In this document: positions 13,418-22,600 of the stretch, in pieces | Numbering within the stretch: position 1 is the stretch's first letter | Layout: each line of letters opens with the position of its first letter | Source of the DNA: Atlantibacter hermannii | GTDB taxonomy: Bacteria; Pseudomonadota; Gammaproteobacteria; Enterobacterales; Enterobacteriaceae | Assembly: GCF_009907385.1 (NCBI RefSeq) | Contig: NZ_JAAATR010000042.1 | Coordinates: 293,498-357,497, forward strand | DNA length: 64,000 nt | Direction of reading: 5' to 3' | The notes under the pieces: model-generated | Databases searched by the model: none | What the model was told of the DNA's origin: nothing | What the model saw: only the letters and a program-made list of their open reading frames with translations | Program-made: the position numbers and the translations under genes

Positions 13418-14618
13418 CGCCTTTCGCTCGACGCAGATCGTGACGCCCGAGGGTTTGCGGAGCGGCGTGCTGGTAGTTGAAAACGGTAAAATCGCCGCGC
13501 TGACTGACGACTATCGCGGCGCGGTGACGGATTACGGCGACAGCTATCTCATGCCCGGCTTTGTGGATATCCACGTTCACGGCTGGGGGCGCGGCTCCTT
13601 CGCCTGGAAAGGCACCCGCGAATCTGTGCAGGCCATGAGCCGGGATTTGATTCAGGCGGGCGTCACGGCGTATCTGGCCACCAGCGCCACCATGCCGCAG
13701 GATTTTCTTGAGCGTTCTTTGCAGGCGGCGGCGCAGTATATTGAAACCGCACCGCCGGGCGACGGCGCGGAAGCCGTGGGCATCCATATGGAAGGCCCTT
13801 ATATCAACGAAAAGTACCTGGGGATGCAGCGCAAAGACAGCCTGCAACCGCCTTCTGTTGCCGGGTTCCAGCATTTTAACCGGCTGGCGAACGGGCATAT
13901 TCGCCTGATGACGCTGGCACCGGAGCTGGACGGCGCGCTGGCGCTGATCCGCTACCTGCACAGCCAGGGGATCACCGCCTCGGCGGGCCACACCGACGCC
14001 ACCTTCGACCAGATGACCGCTGCCATCGAAGCGGGACTCACCCACGTAACCCATGCATTTAGCGCCATGCGCGGTTTGCATCACCGGGAGCCCGGCGTGG
14101 TCGGCGCCGTGATGTACTATCGCGACCTGTATGCAGAAGTGGCGAAGCAGACCGGCATTACCCTGCGCCCGGAGGTGTTCGATATTTTGTATCGCATCAA
14201 GGGCGACCGGCGGCTGGTGATGATGAGCGATTGCCTCGGCTATGTGGATTTCCCGGAGGGGTATGAATTTCACCACTATTTGCGCCAGGAAACTTTCAGG
14301 ATTGCCGCCGGGAAATTGCAGATCAGCGGCAAGGACGGGGCGACGCGCAGCATTGCGCCGGATGACTGGCACGGCGTGCGTCAGCTGGAGATGAGTTTTC
14401 TCGATTCGATTAAAGCGGTGGTGGATCGGCTGGAAAACGGTCTGGTTTCCGCTGCGCAGATTGCCTGCCTGAATCCGGCGCAGCTGGCGGGCGTCTCTGA
14501 CCGCAAAGGCAGCCTTGAAGCGGGTAAAGACGCCGATTTTCTGGTACTGGACGAGGCGTTAAATCTTAACGCCGTGTGGTGTCGCGGCGTTAAGCAGCCG
14601 CTCGACGGCGTTAAATAA
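13407..14618 (+). CDS. NagA-like amidohydrolase
   Basis: 403 residues, starting at the ATG at 13407 inside the end of the lyase gene. Related to N-acetylglucosamine-6-phosphate deacetylase: DIHVHGWGRG (first metal pair), HMEGPYINEKY (metal Glu), SAGHTDATF and THAFSAMRGLHHREPG (metal His and phosphate-side Arg), and MMSDCLGY (catalytic Asp). Two substrate residues of E. coli NagA seem changed: the NAM asparagine reads SAM, and the GLH histidine aligns with GIT. The metal site is intact, so it is probably active on a different acylated or phosphorylated compound. It ends with an 8-base tail-to-tail overlap with the regulator gene. Confidence 0.82.
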   Translation: MTINAFRSTQIVTPEGLRSGVLVVENGKIAALTDDYRGAVTDYGDSYLMPGFVDIHVHGWGRGSFAWKGTRESVQAMSRDLIQAGVTAYLATSATMPQDFLERSLQAAAQYIETAPPGDGAEAVGIHMEGPYINEKYLGMQRKDSLQPPSVAGFQHFNRLANGHIRLMTLAPELDGALALIRYLHSQGITASAGHTDATFDQMTAAIEAGLTHVTHAFSAMRGLHHREPGVVGAVMYYRDLYAEVAKQTGITLRPEVFDILYRIKGDRRLVMMSDCLGYVDFPEGYEFHHYLRQETFRIAAGKLQISGKDGATRSIAPDDWHGVRQLEMSFLDSIKAVVDRLENGLVSAAQIACLNPAQLAGVSDRKGSLEAGKDADFLVLDEALNLNAVWCRGVKQPLDGVK

Positions 14619-16158
14619 AAATGCCCGGGTAGTTTTGCGCTAAAAACGCGCGCAGTTGTTGTTCATTCATCCCGGCGGCCTGTTGAGCAAACTGCGCTGC
14701 CGGGATTTTTTTCTTTGCCCGCGACAGCCCCTGCTGGCGCAGCAGGGTGATATCGTCCTGCGTAAGATGGAAATTCACCTTGATATAATCCAGCTGATAA
14801 TACTTCAGATAGCTGGATATTTTATTGGTGAAGGTGATCAGCAAATCAAAGGGGATGGTTTTCAACTGGTGCAGTTCATTAATATTCACGCAGGCGACGA
14901 TATCAATATGAAACCAGGCGTGAAGCACTTCTTTAAAATAGCCAGTTTTACTTTCTGACGAGTTGGTCACGATAATAATCCGCTTGCGAGGCTCGCTAAT
15001 CAGCCGGTTTTGCAGCTCGTATTTTTTGACGATCAGCAACAGCGTCGCCAGATGTACGCCGGAAAACTGGATCGCGTAATGCTGTTCCATTGATGCCAGC
15101 GCCTGCTTCACACTTTCCCACAACTGCGGATAGCTGGCGCGCACGCCGTGCAATTTTTTATCTTCAAACCACAGGTGAAATTTATTCTGAATGATCGCCG
15201 AGCAAATAAACTGGTACAGCTCGGCAAAATACGCCTGCCGGTTGTGAATCGTCGTCACCAGCGCAGGTTCGATACGATCGATAAATTGCCCCACTGCCTC
15301 GACAAGCGGCCGGTCATAAAGCGTGAAGGTCCGCCAGGTGGCGCTGAGTGACGAGACCAGCAGGTCGAGAAAGCGGTTTTCATTTTGCGACTCAAACACG
15401 CCAAACGGCACCGTGGCGATAAAATCCAGCGCCGAGATATCGGTAATCTGGTGGCCGCGCTTCAAGCGGTGCATCGCCAGGCTCAGATAAACCAGAAAAT
15501 ATTTTTTGCCGTTATAGCCAAGACGCAGTGTCGGTTCGATGCGTTGCGTATAAATCCGTGCGGCAGCGGCAATCTCTTCGGCACACTGGCTGAGAAAACG
15601 CGCCGCCACCGAGCGGTTTACCGGATCGTTGGCTTTATGGGTGATTAACCGGTGACCTTCGCCAATTTCCACGGTTTTTAAGATGGTCAGGCATACCGCG
15701 ATACGCAGCGCGATTTCGTCGCCGAACAGCGCCGAGCCTTTACGGTGGATGCTTTGCAGGGTGAGCTGTTTATCCTGTAAAAACTGGTTTAACACCGGGG
15801 CGTCATTTTTTAAGGTGCTGGCACTGACGAAAAAACGCGGGTAATACTCGCTTTTATTCACCACGTCGTTCAGACACAGCGCAACAAATAAATCGCGGGT
15901 ACGCTCTTCCGGGCTGGTGATATAGCGGTTGAACTTTATTTTCTCCAGCAGCTCAATATATTCGCCATAACCCATGGCGGTGGTAATCAGCTGATTATCG
16001 ATGTGCAGGTGAAATTGTTCTGGCAACAGCGCATTAATCTCTTTCATGGTGCGCTTTAACGTCGAAAGCGTTTTGCCGAACCGCTGGGTCACATCGCCTG
16101 TCGCAACCGGACTGTGTTCCTGCACATATTTAACGAAAACCAGATCAAATCCATTCAT
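14611..16158 (-). CDS. PRD-type transcriptional regulator (BglG/MtlR-like) of the PTS locus
   Basis: 515 residues. The N-terminal helix-turn-helix (about 1-60, TGDVTQRFGKTLSTLKRTMK) is followed by PRD-like regions; FLVYLSLAMHRLKRG resembles the PRD helix. A C-terminal EIIB-like domain (RKRIIIVTNSSESKTGYF, then PFDLLITFTNKISSYLKYY) follows. The usual phospho-His of that PRD helix appears to be Tyr, and the EIIB Cys position reads Asn/Ser, so control by PTS phosphorylation may be altered. It is convergent with the permease-lyase-amidohydrolase operon, so probably its regulator; low GC stretches hint at acquisition. Confidence 0.75.
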   Translation of the reverse strand: MNGFDLVFVKYVQEHSPVATGDVTQRFGKTLSTLKRTMKEINALLPEQFHLHIDNQLITTAMGYGEYIELLEKIKFNRYITSPEERTRDLFVALCLNDVVNKSEYYPRFFVSASTLKNDAPVLNQFLQDKQLTLQSIHRKGSALFGDEIALRIAVCLTILKTVEIGEGHRLITHKANDPVNRSVAARFLSQCAEEIAAAARIYTQRIEPTLRLGYNGKKYFLVYLSLAMHRLKRGHQITDISALDFIATVPFGVFESQNENRFLDLLVSSLSATWRTFTLYDRPLVEAVGQFIDRIEPALVTTIHNRQAYFAELYQFICSAIIQNKFHLWFEDKKLHGVRASYPQLWESVKQALASMEQHYAIQFSGVHLATLLLIVKKYELQNRLISEPRKRIIIVTNSSESKTGYFKEVLHAWFHIDIVACVNINELHQLKTIPFDLLITFTNKISSYLKYYQLDYIKVNFHLTQDDITLLRQQGLSRAKKKIPAAQFAQQAAGMNEQQLRAFLAQNYPGIFI

Positions 16159-16216
16159 GGAAAATGCTGAGCCATTGGCGTGAAGAGGAATAGGCCAGTT
16201 TACCGGATGATAATCG

Positions 16217-16245
16217 GAAAAACCGTGACAGATGGCCTGTCACGG
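16217..16245 (-). terminator. Intrinsic terminator of mntH
   Basis: CCGTGACA and TGTCACGG form a perfect eight-pair stem with a seven-base loop. On the minus strand it is followed by a T run, just downstream of the mntH stop. Confidence 0.8.
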
Positions 16246-16251
16246 TCGGGT

Positions 16252-17490
16252 TTACAGGCCAAACAGCGTGCCGATCAGCAGCCACAGGTTGAGCGCCACC
16301 ACCAGCACCACAATCCCCCAGCCGATAATCCGTACCCGTGGCGTGTTAACCAGCGAGCCCATGAGTTTGGCGTCGCTGGTAAAACGCAGCAGCGGCACGA
16401 GCGCCAGCGCGATACCAAAGCTCAGCAGCACCTGGCTCATCACCAGAATACGTGTCGGATCGAGTCCCATCAGGATCACGATAAACGACGGTGCCATGGT
16501 GATGCTGCGGCGCACCCACAGCGGAATATGAAAGCGCACGAAACCCTGCATCACCACCTGGCCGGCGAGCGTCCCCACCACGGTGGATGACAGGCCCGCC
16601 GCCACCAGGCTAAGGCCGAAAATCGTCGCCGCCGCGTGGCTTAATAAGGGTTCGAGGGTTAAATACGCCTGGTCGAGATCGGCGACCCCGGTATGGCCGG
16701 AGAAATGAAACGCTGCCGCCGCCGTCGCCATCATCGCCAGATTGACAAAACCGGCGATGGTCATGGCAATCGCCACATCCCATTTGGTCGCGGAATAGCG
16801 TTCGGCTCGCGAGCCGTCATGTAAATTCTGGGTAAGCGACGAATGCAGGTAGATCACGTGCGGCATTATGGTGGCACCCAGCACGCCTGCGGCGAGGAAC
16901 ACGGCTTCCGACGTCGGCAGACTGGGGATAATCATCCCCTTACCCAGTTCGGCAAACTCCGGCCGGGAAAAAATCAGCTCAACAATATAGGCGACGGCAA
17001 CAAACAGCAGCAGGCCGCCAATCACCCTTTCCAGCGGCTTCTGGCCGCGGCTTTGCAGCATCAGGATCAGAAACGTCGCCACGCCGGTGAGTATCGCGCC
17101 CTGTAACAGGGAAACGCCGAGGATCAGCTTAAAGCCAATCGCCGCGCCGATAAATTCGGCAAGATCGGTCGCCATGGCGATAATTTCCGCCTGGATCCAG
17201 TAAAACCACACCAGCGGACGTGGATAGTGGTCGCGGATCTGTTCGGCGAGGTTTTTGCCGGTGGCGATGCCCAGCTTGGCGGACAGCACCTGAATCAGCA
17301 TCGCCATCAGGTTAGCCCACACGACTACCCACAACAGTTGATAGCCAAAGCTGGCGCCCGCCTGGATATTGGTGGCGAAGTTACCGGGATCGATATAGCC
17401 GATCGCCGCGATAAACGCGGGCCCCATTAACGCCAGCCTGAGTTTACGCGCCGTACGGCCATTACTGTTATCAACGCGACTGCTGGTCAT
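16252..17490 (-). CDS. mntH: Proton-coupled manganese/iron transporter MntH (Nramp family)
   Basis: 412 residues, the E. coli length, with about eleven transmembrane segments. The metal-binding Nramp motif [19 protein letters not shown] (Asp-Pro-Gly-Asn) and the TM6 segment [15 protein letters not shown] are present. It imports Mn2+ across the inner membrane. The ATG at 17488-17490 ([11 protein letters not shown]) is chosen over a start 24 codons upstream because it matches the family, and because the MntR and Fur boxes lie directly upstream. Divergent from nupC, as in E. coli. Confidence 0.95.
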   Translation of the reverse strand: MTSSRVDNSNGRTARKLRLALMGPAFIAAIGYIDPGNFATNIQAGASFGYQLLWVVVWANLMAMLIQVLSAKLGIATGKNLAEQIRDHYPRPLVWFYWIQAEIIAMATDLAEFIGAAIGFKLILGVSLLQGAILTGVATFLILMLQSRGQKPLERVIGGLLLFVAVAYIVELIFSRPEFAELGKGMIIPSLPTSEAVFLAAGVLGATIMPHVIYLHSSLTQNLHDGSRAERYSATKWDVAIAMTIAGFVNLAMMATAAAAFHFSGHTGVADLDQAYLTLEPLLSHAAATIFGLSLVAAGLSSTVVGTLAGQVVMQGFVRFHIPLWVRRSITMAPSFIVILMGLDPTRILVMSQVLLSFGIALALVPLLRFTSDAKLMGSLVNTPRVRIIGWGIVVLVVALNLWLLIGTLFGL

Positions 17491-17500
17491 TTTTTGCCTC

Positions 17501-17523
17501 AAAATATAGCCTTTGCTATGTTT
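17501..17523 (-). promoter_or_regulatory. MntR box of mntH
   Basis: On the minus strand the site reads AACATAGCAAAGGCTATATT, nearly the known palindrome AACATAGC-N4-GCTATGTT, 10 bases upstream of the mntH start. It predicts repression by Mn-bound MntR. The sequence match is direct; the function is inferred. Confidence 0.8.
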
Positions 17524-17532
17524 CATGCTAAC

Positions 17533-17552
17533 AAAATGAGAATGATTATCAA
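17533..17552 (-). promoter_or_regulatory. Fur box of mntH
   Basis: On the minus strand TTGATAATCATTCTCATTTT matches the Fur consensus (GATAATGATAATCATTATC halves) well. It lies next to the MntR box and predicts iron-dependent repression of mntH, as known in E. coli. Confidence 0.75.
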
Positions 17553-17729
17553 GTTCATTCACGTGGGGAGCTAACGATGACTTTGATAGCTAAAAACGAT
17601 GCCGGAAGAGCAGAGTGCGTAACGCCGCGTTTTGCTGCGAAGCGTCACGAAGTGTTAAAAGTATAGACGGAGAACGTAACCTTTCAGTTCTTTACGTAAC
17701 ATATCAGAAATGTCTGGTGGATCACTATT

Positions 17730-17760
17730 TTTGCGGTTCGTCACAAGACCTTACTATAGT
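17730..17760 (+). promoter_or_regulatory. Probable nupC promoter with weak CRP site
   Basis: The 350-base gap between mntH and nupC holds the MntR and Fur boxes and this segment. TTTGCGGTTCGTCACA (17730-17745) has one good CRP half, and TATAGT (17755-17760) can be a -10 box. nupC is CRP/CytR controlled in E. coli. The rest of the gap shows nothing I can name. Confidence 0.35.
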
Positions 17761-17840
17761 GAGCGTTAGATCTCGTTTTATTACGTCTCGTTGCATAGAA
17801 TGTGCAAGGAAATTAAACCTGCCTCATATTCGGAGCACAC

Positions 17841-19040
17841 ATGTCCCGCGTTCTGCACTTTGTTCTGGCGCTCGCCGTTGTTGCGCTGCTTGCTTTGCTG
17901 GTCAGCCGTAACCGCAAAGAAATTCGTATCCGCTTTGTAATTCAATTATTAGTGATAGAAGTGATTCTTGCCTGGTTCTTCCTGAACTCTGAGGTTGGCC
18001 TCGGATTCGTGAAAGCCTTCGCAGGCATGTTCGATAAACTGCTCGGCTTTGCACGCGAAGGGACAAACTTCGTCTTTGGCGGCATGAACGATCAGGGTCT
18101 GGCCTTCTTCTTCCTACAGGTTCTCTGCCCTATCGTGTTCATTTCCGCGCTGATCGGTATTCTGCAGCATATTCGCGTGCTGCCGATTGTGATCCGCGCT
18201 ATCGGTACCGTGCTTTCCAAAGTCAACGGTATGGGTAAACTGGAATCCTTCAACGCCGTGAGTTCGCTGATCCTGGGCCAGTCGGAAAACTTTATCGCTT
18301 ATAAAGATATTCTCGGCAAAATGTCCCGTAACCGCATGTACACCATGGCGGCCACGGCGATGTCTACCGTCTCCATGTCCATCGTCGGCGCGTATATGAC
18401 CATGCTGCAACCCCAATATGTGGTGGCGGCGCTGGTGCTCAACATGTTCAGCACCTTTATCGTACTGTCGCTGATTAACCCGTACCGCGTTGAGCAAGAA
18501 GATGAAAACCTGCAGATGTCCACTCTGCATGAAGGTCAGAGCTTCTTCGAAATGCTGGGTGAATATATCCTGGCCGGTTTTAAAGTAGCGGTAATCGTTG
18601 CGGCAATGCTGATCGGCTTTATCGCGCTGATTGCCGGTCTGAACGCGCTGTTCGCTGCGGTGCTGGGTATCTCCTTCCAGGGCATCCTGGGTTACGTGTT
18701 CTATCCAATTGCCTGGGTGATGGGCGTACCGGCAAGCGAAGCGTTGCAGGTTGGCAGTATCATGGCGACCAAACTGGTTTCTAACGAATTTGTAGCGATG
18801 CTGGATCTGCAGAAAATCGCCCAGTCTGCGACCCCGCTGTCTGCGCGTGCGGAAGGCATTCTGTCCATCTTCCTGGTATCGTTCGCTAACTTCTCGTCTA
18901 TCGGTATCATCGCCGGTGCGATTAAGGGCCTGAACGAAGAGCAAGGAAACGTGGTATCCCGCTTTGGTCTGAAACTGGTATACGGCTCTACGCTGGTAAG
19001 CGTACTGTCTGCATCCATCGCGGCGCTGATGCTGCCGTAA
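17841..19040 (+). CDS. nupC: Nucleoside-proton symporter NupC
   Basis: 399 residues, a concentrative nucleoside transporter of the inner membrane, nearly collinear with E. coli NupC (400). Typical segments: [31 protein letters not shown] and [18 protein letters not shown], which form the nucleoside and cation sites. About nine hydrophobic segments. The ATG at 17841 follows CGGAGC. Followed by a strong terminator. Confidence 0.95.
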   Translation: MSRVLHFVLALAVVALLALLVSRNRKEIRIRFVIQLLVIEVILAWFFLNSEVGLGFVKAFAGMFDKLLGFAREGTNFVFGGMNDQGLAFFFLQVLCPIVFISALIGILQHIRVLPIVIRAIGTVLSKVNGMGKLESFNAVSSLILGQSENFIAYKDILGKMSRNRMYTMAATAMSTVSMSIVGAYMTMLQPQYVVAALVLNMFSTFIVLSLINPYRVEQEDENLQMSTLHEGQSFFEMLGEYILAGFKVAVIVAAMLIGFIALIAGLNALFAAVLGISFQGILGYVFYPIAWVMGVPASEALQVGSIMATKLVSNEFVAMLDLQKIAQSATPLSARAEGILSIFLVSFANFSSIGIIAGAIKGLNEEQGNVVSRFGLKLVYGSTLVSVLSASIAALMLP

Positions 19041-19053
19041 GGTTTGCCGGAAA

Positions 19054-19086
19054 CAAAAAACCCGCTTCGAGAAGCGGGTTTTTTTA
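19054..19086. terminator. Terminator between nupC and pdeA
   Basis: AAAAAACCCGCTTC-GA-GAAGCGGGTTTTTT: a GC-rich stem flanked by A and T runs, serving both convergent genes. Confidence 0.9.
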
Positions 19087-19089
19087 TGG

Positions 19090-21273
19090 TTACGATAAGG
19101 TGTTAAGCGGTACCGGCCTGCCGGTCAAATAGCCTTGCAGGTAGTTAACCCCTAAATCCAACAGCAGCTGGCGCTGCGCTTCGGTTTCCACATACTCCGC
19201 CACGACCGATAAGGATTTGGCTTTTGCCAGTTCGCAGATCGATTTCACGATCATGTTATCCAGCGAATCGGTGAGAATATCTTTGATAAAGCAGCCGTCG
19301 ATTTTAATGATATCCGCCTGCAGGCGTTTCAGGCGCTCGAAGTTGGCATAGCCGGTGCCAAAATCATCAATTGCGATACGGAACCCGCTTTCACGCAACA
19401 GGGTAATATTCTGGGTGGTGGTTTCCGAGTCAGAAAACGCCTGCTCTTCGGTCACTTCAATAATGACCCAGCTTACCGGCACGTCATACTCTTCAAACAA
19501 CGTAATGATCTGCCTGGCTGCGCCTTTTTGCATCAAGGTTAGCGGCATTAAATTGACGGAAAAGCGCGGACAGGGGCCATTTACCAGATGCAGGCGAAGA
19601 TACTTCAGTAAGGCTTTCATCACCTGCATATCAAAGCGAACGCTCAGGTTAAAGTGTGCCACCACGGGAATAAATTTGTCGGGCGTGAGGAAGATATCAT
19701 CACAATGCATCCGCGCCAGGATTTCGTGATATCCCCTTCCCTGCGCATCCACAATCGGCTGAGCGTAGAGTTCAATTTTTTCCTCTTCCAGCACCTGTTT
19801 CACCTGTCTGAGCAAGGTGATTCGCTCGGTAGTTTCCCCAGAAATGGTTACTTTACTGTTTTGATTAAGCGGTAATACCGGCTCATCCACCGTGACCTGC
19901 TCCGCCAGGTAACTCAGTTGGCTGATCACCCGATACAATTCATCTTCGTGGTAATGAATAATCGACCAGGTGGCACCGTAATCAATATCCAGCTGCACGC
20001 TGTTCCATGGAATACGCTTGCTGCCCAACAGATCGACCATATGGCGTAAACGCGCTTCAGGTTCCGGCCCTTTCAGGAATATCAGCAAATCACTGCCAGG
20101 CAACTGAAACACCATTTCGCCATGTTGTAGCCAGGGCTTCAGGATGTTGGAAATTAATTGCTTTACGTGGACGCGCATCATCAGGCCGTAATGACGGCTC
20201 AGGAAGTCCATATTGTTGAGCCGCAGGCAGCAAAGCGCGCCGGTACGTTCCCGCTCAATCACCTTTTCAAGGGCGCGCAAATTCGGCATGCGCGTTAAAG
20301 GATCAATTTGCGACAGCGTGAAATATTGGCGCTTCATTCTTTCGTTGCGCTGAAATATTACCGTCATAAACAATACCGACACGGTAAACGCAATAAAAAC
20401 TGACAATACAAAAGCCAGTGAATAGGCCGAGTTACCGTATAAAAAGCTTTCGTTCCAGCTCAGCAGCATCCAGGCGGAGATCGACCATAATATGCTGATT
20501 AAACGGGGGCCGATTTTAAATACGCCAATCGTGAATAGCACAAACACAATTGGCACCAGATATCCGGATATCCAGTCAGTCTCGTAGGGGCCGCAACAAA
20601 TCATCAGTAAGGCCACCACCACCACCAGCCAGCAGAAGGTAAAAATCCGCCGCCTGCGTGAAAGAACCGGAACAATGCAGCGCCGGAAAAATGCGCGCGC
20701 AAAGGCCCGGCTTAACAGCATTCTCAGCGGGTAATAAAACATGCCGCTGAAAACTAACGCCGCCGCCACAGTGTTCTGCGCATCCACGATGTTGAACATG
20801 GTCGAGCTATGGCCAAAAAAAGGCTCAATGGCGGCTGGAAAGGTCATATAGTGACCAAGAACATAGCGCAACATTTTACTGATCAGCGGTGCGGCAAAAC
20901 CCATCCAGAGAATACGGTGACCGACGCCTTTGCCCGTCAGGTTATAGCGCCAGCGACGGCCCAGAAAGGCCTGACAAATCGCACCGCAGAGGATAAATGG
21001 CGCCATAAAGCAAAACAGAAACGCGCTGAGCTGGAACGCGCTAACGTTGTAACGGTGGGAATAGGAAGAGGCCAGCACAATAATCAGCGGGGCAATGGCA
21101 TGGCGGCCAAATAGTAGCGGCATCGCTACCATAACGCTCAAGGGTAAATAGGCGAGATAAAGCGCTTGCCCATCAATGACGGCTTTGGGGGAAATATAAC
21201 GCGCCATCGGCACCAGTAAAAGACATAACACCAATGCTACAAAAAACCGCTTTATATTAATTCTGTTTAACAT
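19090..21273 (-). CDS. pdeA: Membrane EAL-domain cyclic-di-GMP phosphodiesterase PdeA (YfeA)
   Basis: 727 residues. An N-terminal sensory domain with about eight to ten membrane helices (1-310, MASE1-like) is followed by a degenerate GGDEF domain (about 335-470) and a C-terminal EAL domain (about 485-720). The GGDEF signature reads LPGSD, so no cyclase activity is expected. The EAL motif is EIL (YHEILARM) with the metal-binding Glu kept. IEVTEEQAF, IDDFGTGYANF, DIIKIDG and VAEYVETEAQ carry the other active-site residues, so phosphodiesterase activity is plausible. Position beside nupC and the tRNA-Ala gene matches E. coli. Confidence 0.88.
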   Translation of the reverse strand: MLNRINIKRFFVALVLCLLLVPMARYISPKAVIDGQALYLAYLPLSVMVAMPLLFGRHAIAPLIIVLASSYSHRYNVSAFQLSAFLFCFMAPFILCGAICQAFLGRRWRYNLTGKGVGHRILWMGFAAPLISKMLRYVLGHYMTFPAAIEPFFGHSSTMFNIVDAQNTVAAALVFSGMFYYPLRMLLSRAFARAFFRRCIVPVLSRRRRIFTFCWLVVVVALLMICCGPYETDWISGYLVPIVFVLFTIGVFKIGPRLISILWSISAWMLLSWNESFLYGNSAYSLAFVLSVFIAFTVSVLFMTVIFQRNERMKRQYFTLSQIDPLTRMPNLRALEKVIERERTGALCCLRLNNMDFLSRHYGLMMRVHVKQLISNILKPWLQHGEMVFQLPGSDLLIFLKGPEPEARLRHMVDLLGSKRIPWNSVQLDIDYGATWSIIHYHEDELYRVISQLSYLAEQVTVDEPVLPLNQNSKVTISGETTERITLLRQVKQVLEEEKIELYAQPIVDAQGRGYHEILARMHCDDIFLTPDKFIPVVAHFNLSVRFDMQVMKALLKYLRLHLVNGPCPRFSVNLMPLTLMQKGAARQIITLFEEYDVPVSWVIIEVTEEQAFSDSETTTQNITLLRESGFRIAIDDFGTGYANFERLKRLQADIIKIDGCFIKDILTDSLDNMIVKSICELAKAKSLSVVAEYVETEAQRQLLLDLGVNYLQGYLTGRPVPLNTLS

Positions 21274-21503
21274 GGATATATATAATTTACTTGTTAATTT
21301 GGCACGTGAAATAAGTAGCGCTAATAATATGGTTAACCTTTATTCGACGCAAGTTATGAGAAGAGTAATCTCCCCTGGATAAACAAGGGATTAACGAATT
21401 ACTACAAAATGACATAATTAAAATTACAGCGCGTAAGGGGGTGAAGAGCGGAAAAGCCAGACGGAAAAACGAAAAACCCCCGCCGAAGCGAGGGTTTGAA
21501 AGG

Positions 21504-21579
<76 letters not shown>

Positions 21580-21797
21580 TACGCAAAATCGTTGTCGTGT
21601 TGACGGCCCGAATAATATGAATTCCACCCAGTACTGTCAACGCGAAATTCACTGATTAGATTCAACCGCTGAAAAAGCCAGCAACCTGGCATCCGTCTCG
21701 CACTTTCCTGAACTCGCTAGTTATTCACGTCACAGTTTCCAGTAAAATAGTGCTATAAGATGAACAGCTAATAACCTTATAAATCACTGGAGTAATC

Positions 21798-22160
21798 ATG
21801 CTCAAGGAACGAATGACGCCAGAAGAATTGGCATTGCTAACGGGTTACAGCAGGCAAACCATTAATAAATGGGTGCGCAAAGAGGGGTGGGAAACCTCAC
21901 CCAAACCCGGGGTGCAGGGCGGTAAAGCAAGATTGATCCACATTAATGAACAAGTCCGGCATTTTATACGCAGCGCACAGCGCGCCACTGAACCTCACGC
22001 ATCTTATGTCGCCCCGCAGGCTGAAACGCCGCTCGAAAATTTGCTGATCAATTCACTGAAAGAAATGACGCCGTCCGAACAAAAACAAATGACCTCTCTG
22101 CTTCTGAGAGAAGGCATTTCCGGAATGTTGCAACGCCTCAGCATTCGTCATGATGACTAG
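21798..22160 (+). CDS. yfeC: YfeC, small helix-turn-helix protein
   Basis: 120 residues. An N-terminal MerR/excisionase-like helix-turn-helix (MTPEELALLTGYSRQTINKW, then GGKARLIHINEQV) and a C-terminal helical tail (EMTPSEQKQMTSLLLREGI). A putative DNA-binding regulator with unknown targets. The yfeD start is three bases past the stop, so they form an operon of two paralogues. The start at 21798 agrees with E. coli YfeC. Confidence 0.85.
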   Translation: MLKERMTPEELALLTGYSRQTINKWVRKEGWETSPKPGVQGGKARLIHINEQVRHFIRSAQRATEPHASYVAPQAETPLENLLINSLKEMTPSEQKQMTSLLLREGISGMLQRLSIRHDD

Positions 22161-22163
22161 CCT

Positions 22164-22550
22164 ATGATGATATTTAAACCAAGGATGACCCCGGCAGAAC
22201 TTGCCGAATTAACAGGCTATAAAGCGCAAACGATTAATCGCTGGGTAACCGACCAGCAATGGCAAACCGTTCCGTTGAAAGGCGTTAAGGGCGGGAAAGC
22301 GCATTTGATTATCGTCGACGATCGGGTACGGGAATACGTCTCCGGTACGCGGAAAATGCAGTCCAGAGCGGAAAGCTACCATCTGGCGGAGCCCGTTACC
22401 GCTTACGGCGATGATGCCGCACAACTGGAAAACCAGTTACGTCAGGTCGCTCAGGCCATGACGCCTTATGAGCGCCAGCAGCTTTCAGCATTAATATTGC
22501 GTGAAGGTATCAGTGGGCTGTTGAAACGGCTTGGCATCAAAGATGAATAA
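22164..22550 (+). CDS. yfeD: YfeD, paralogue of YfeC
   Basis: 128 residues with the same plan as YfeC: MTPAELAELTGYKAQTINRW, GGKAHLIIVDDRVREYV, then the tail MTPYERQQLSALILREGISG. Function unknown. The two proteins probably arose by tandem duplication and might pair as a heterodimer (inference). Followed by a terminator and then gltX in convergent orientation. Confidence 0.83.
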   Translation: MMIFKPRMTPAELAELTGYKAQTINRWVTDQQWQTVPLKGVKGGKAHLIIVDDRVREYVSGTRKMQSRAESYHLAEPVTAYGDDAAQLENQLRQVAQAMTPYERQQLSALILREGISGLLKRLGIKDE

Positions 22551-22561
22551 CAGCCAAAAAT

Positions 22562-22585
22562 AAAGCCGGTATTAACCGGCTTTAT
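22562..22585. terminator. Bidirectional terminator between yfeD and gltX
   Basis: AAAGCCGGT-ATTA-ACCGGCTTT: a perfect nine-pair stem between the two convergent genes. Confidence 0.85.
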
Positions 22586-22600
22586 TCGTTAACAGCAGCG

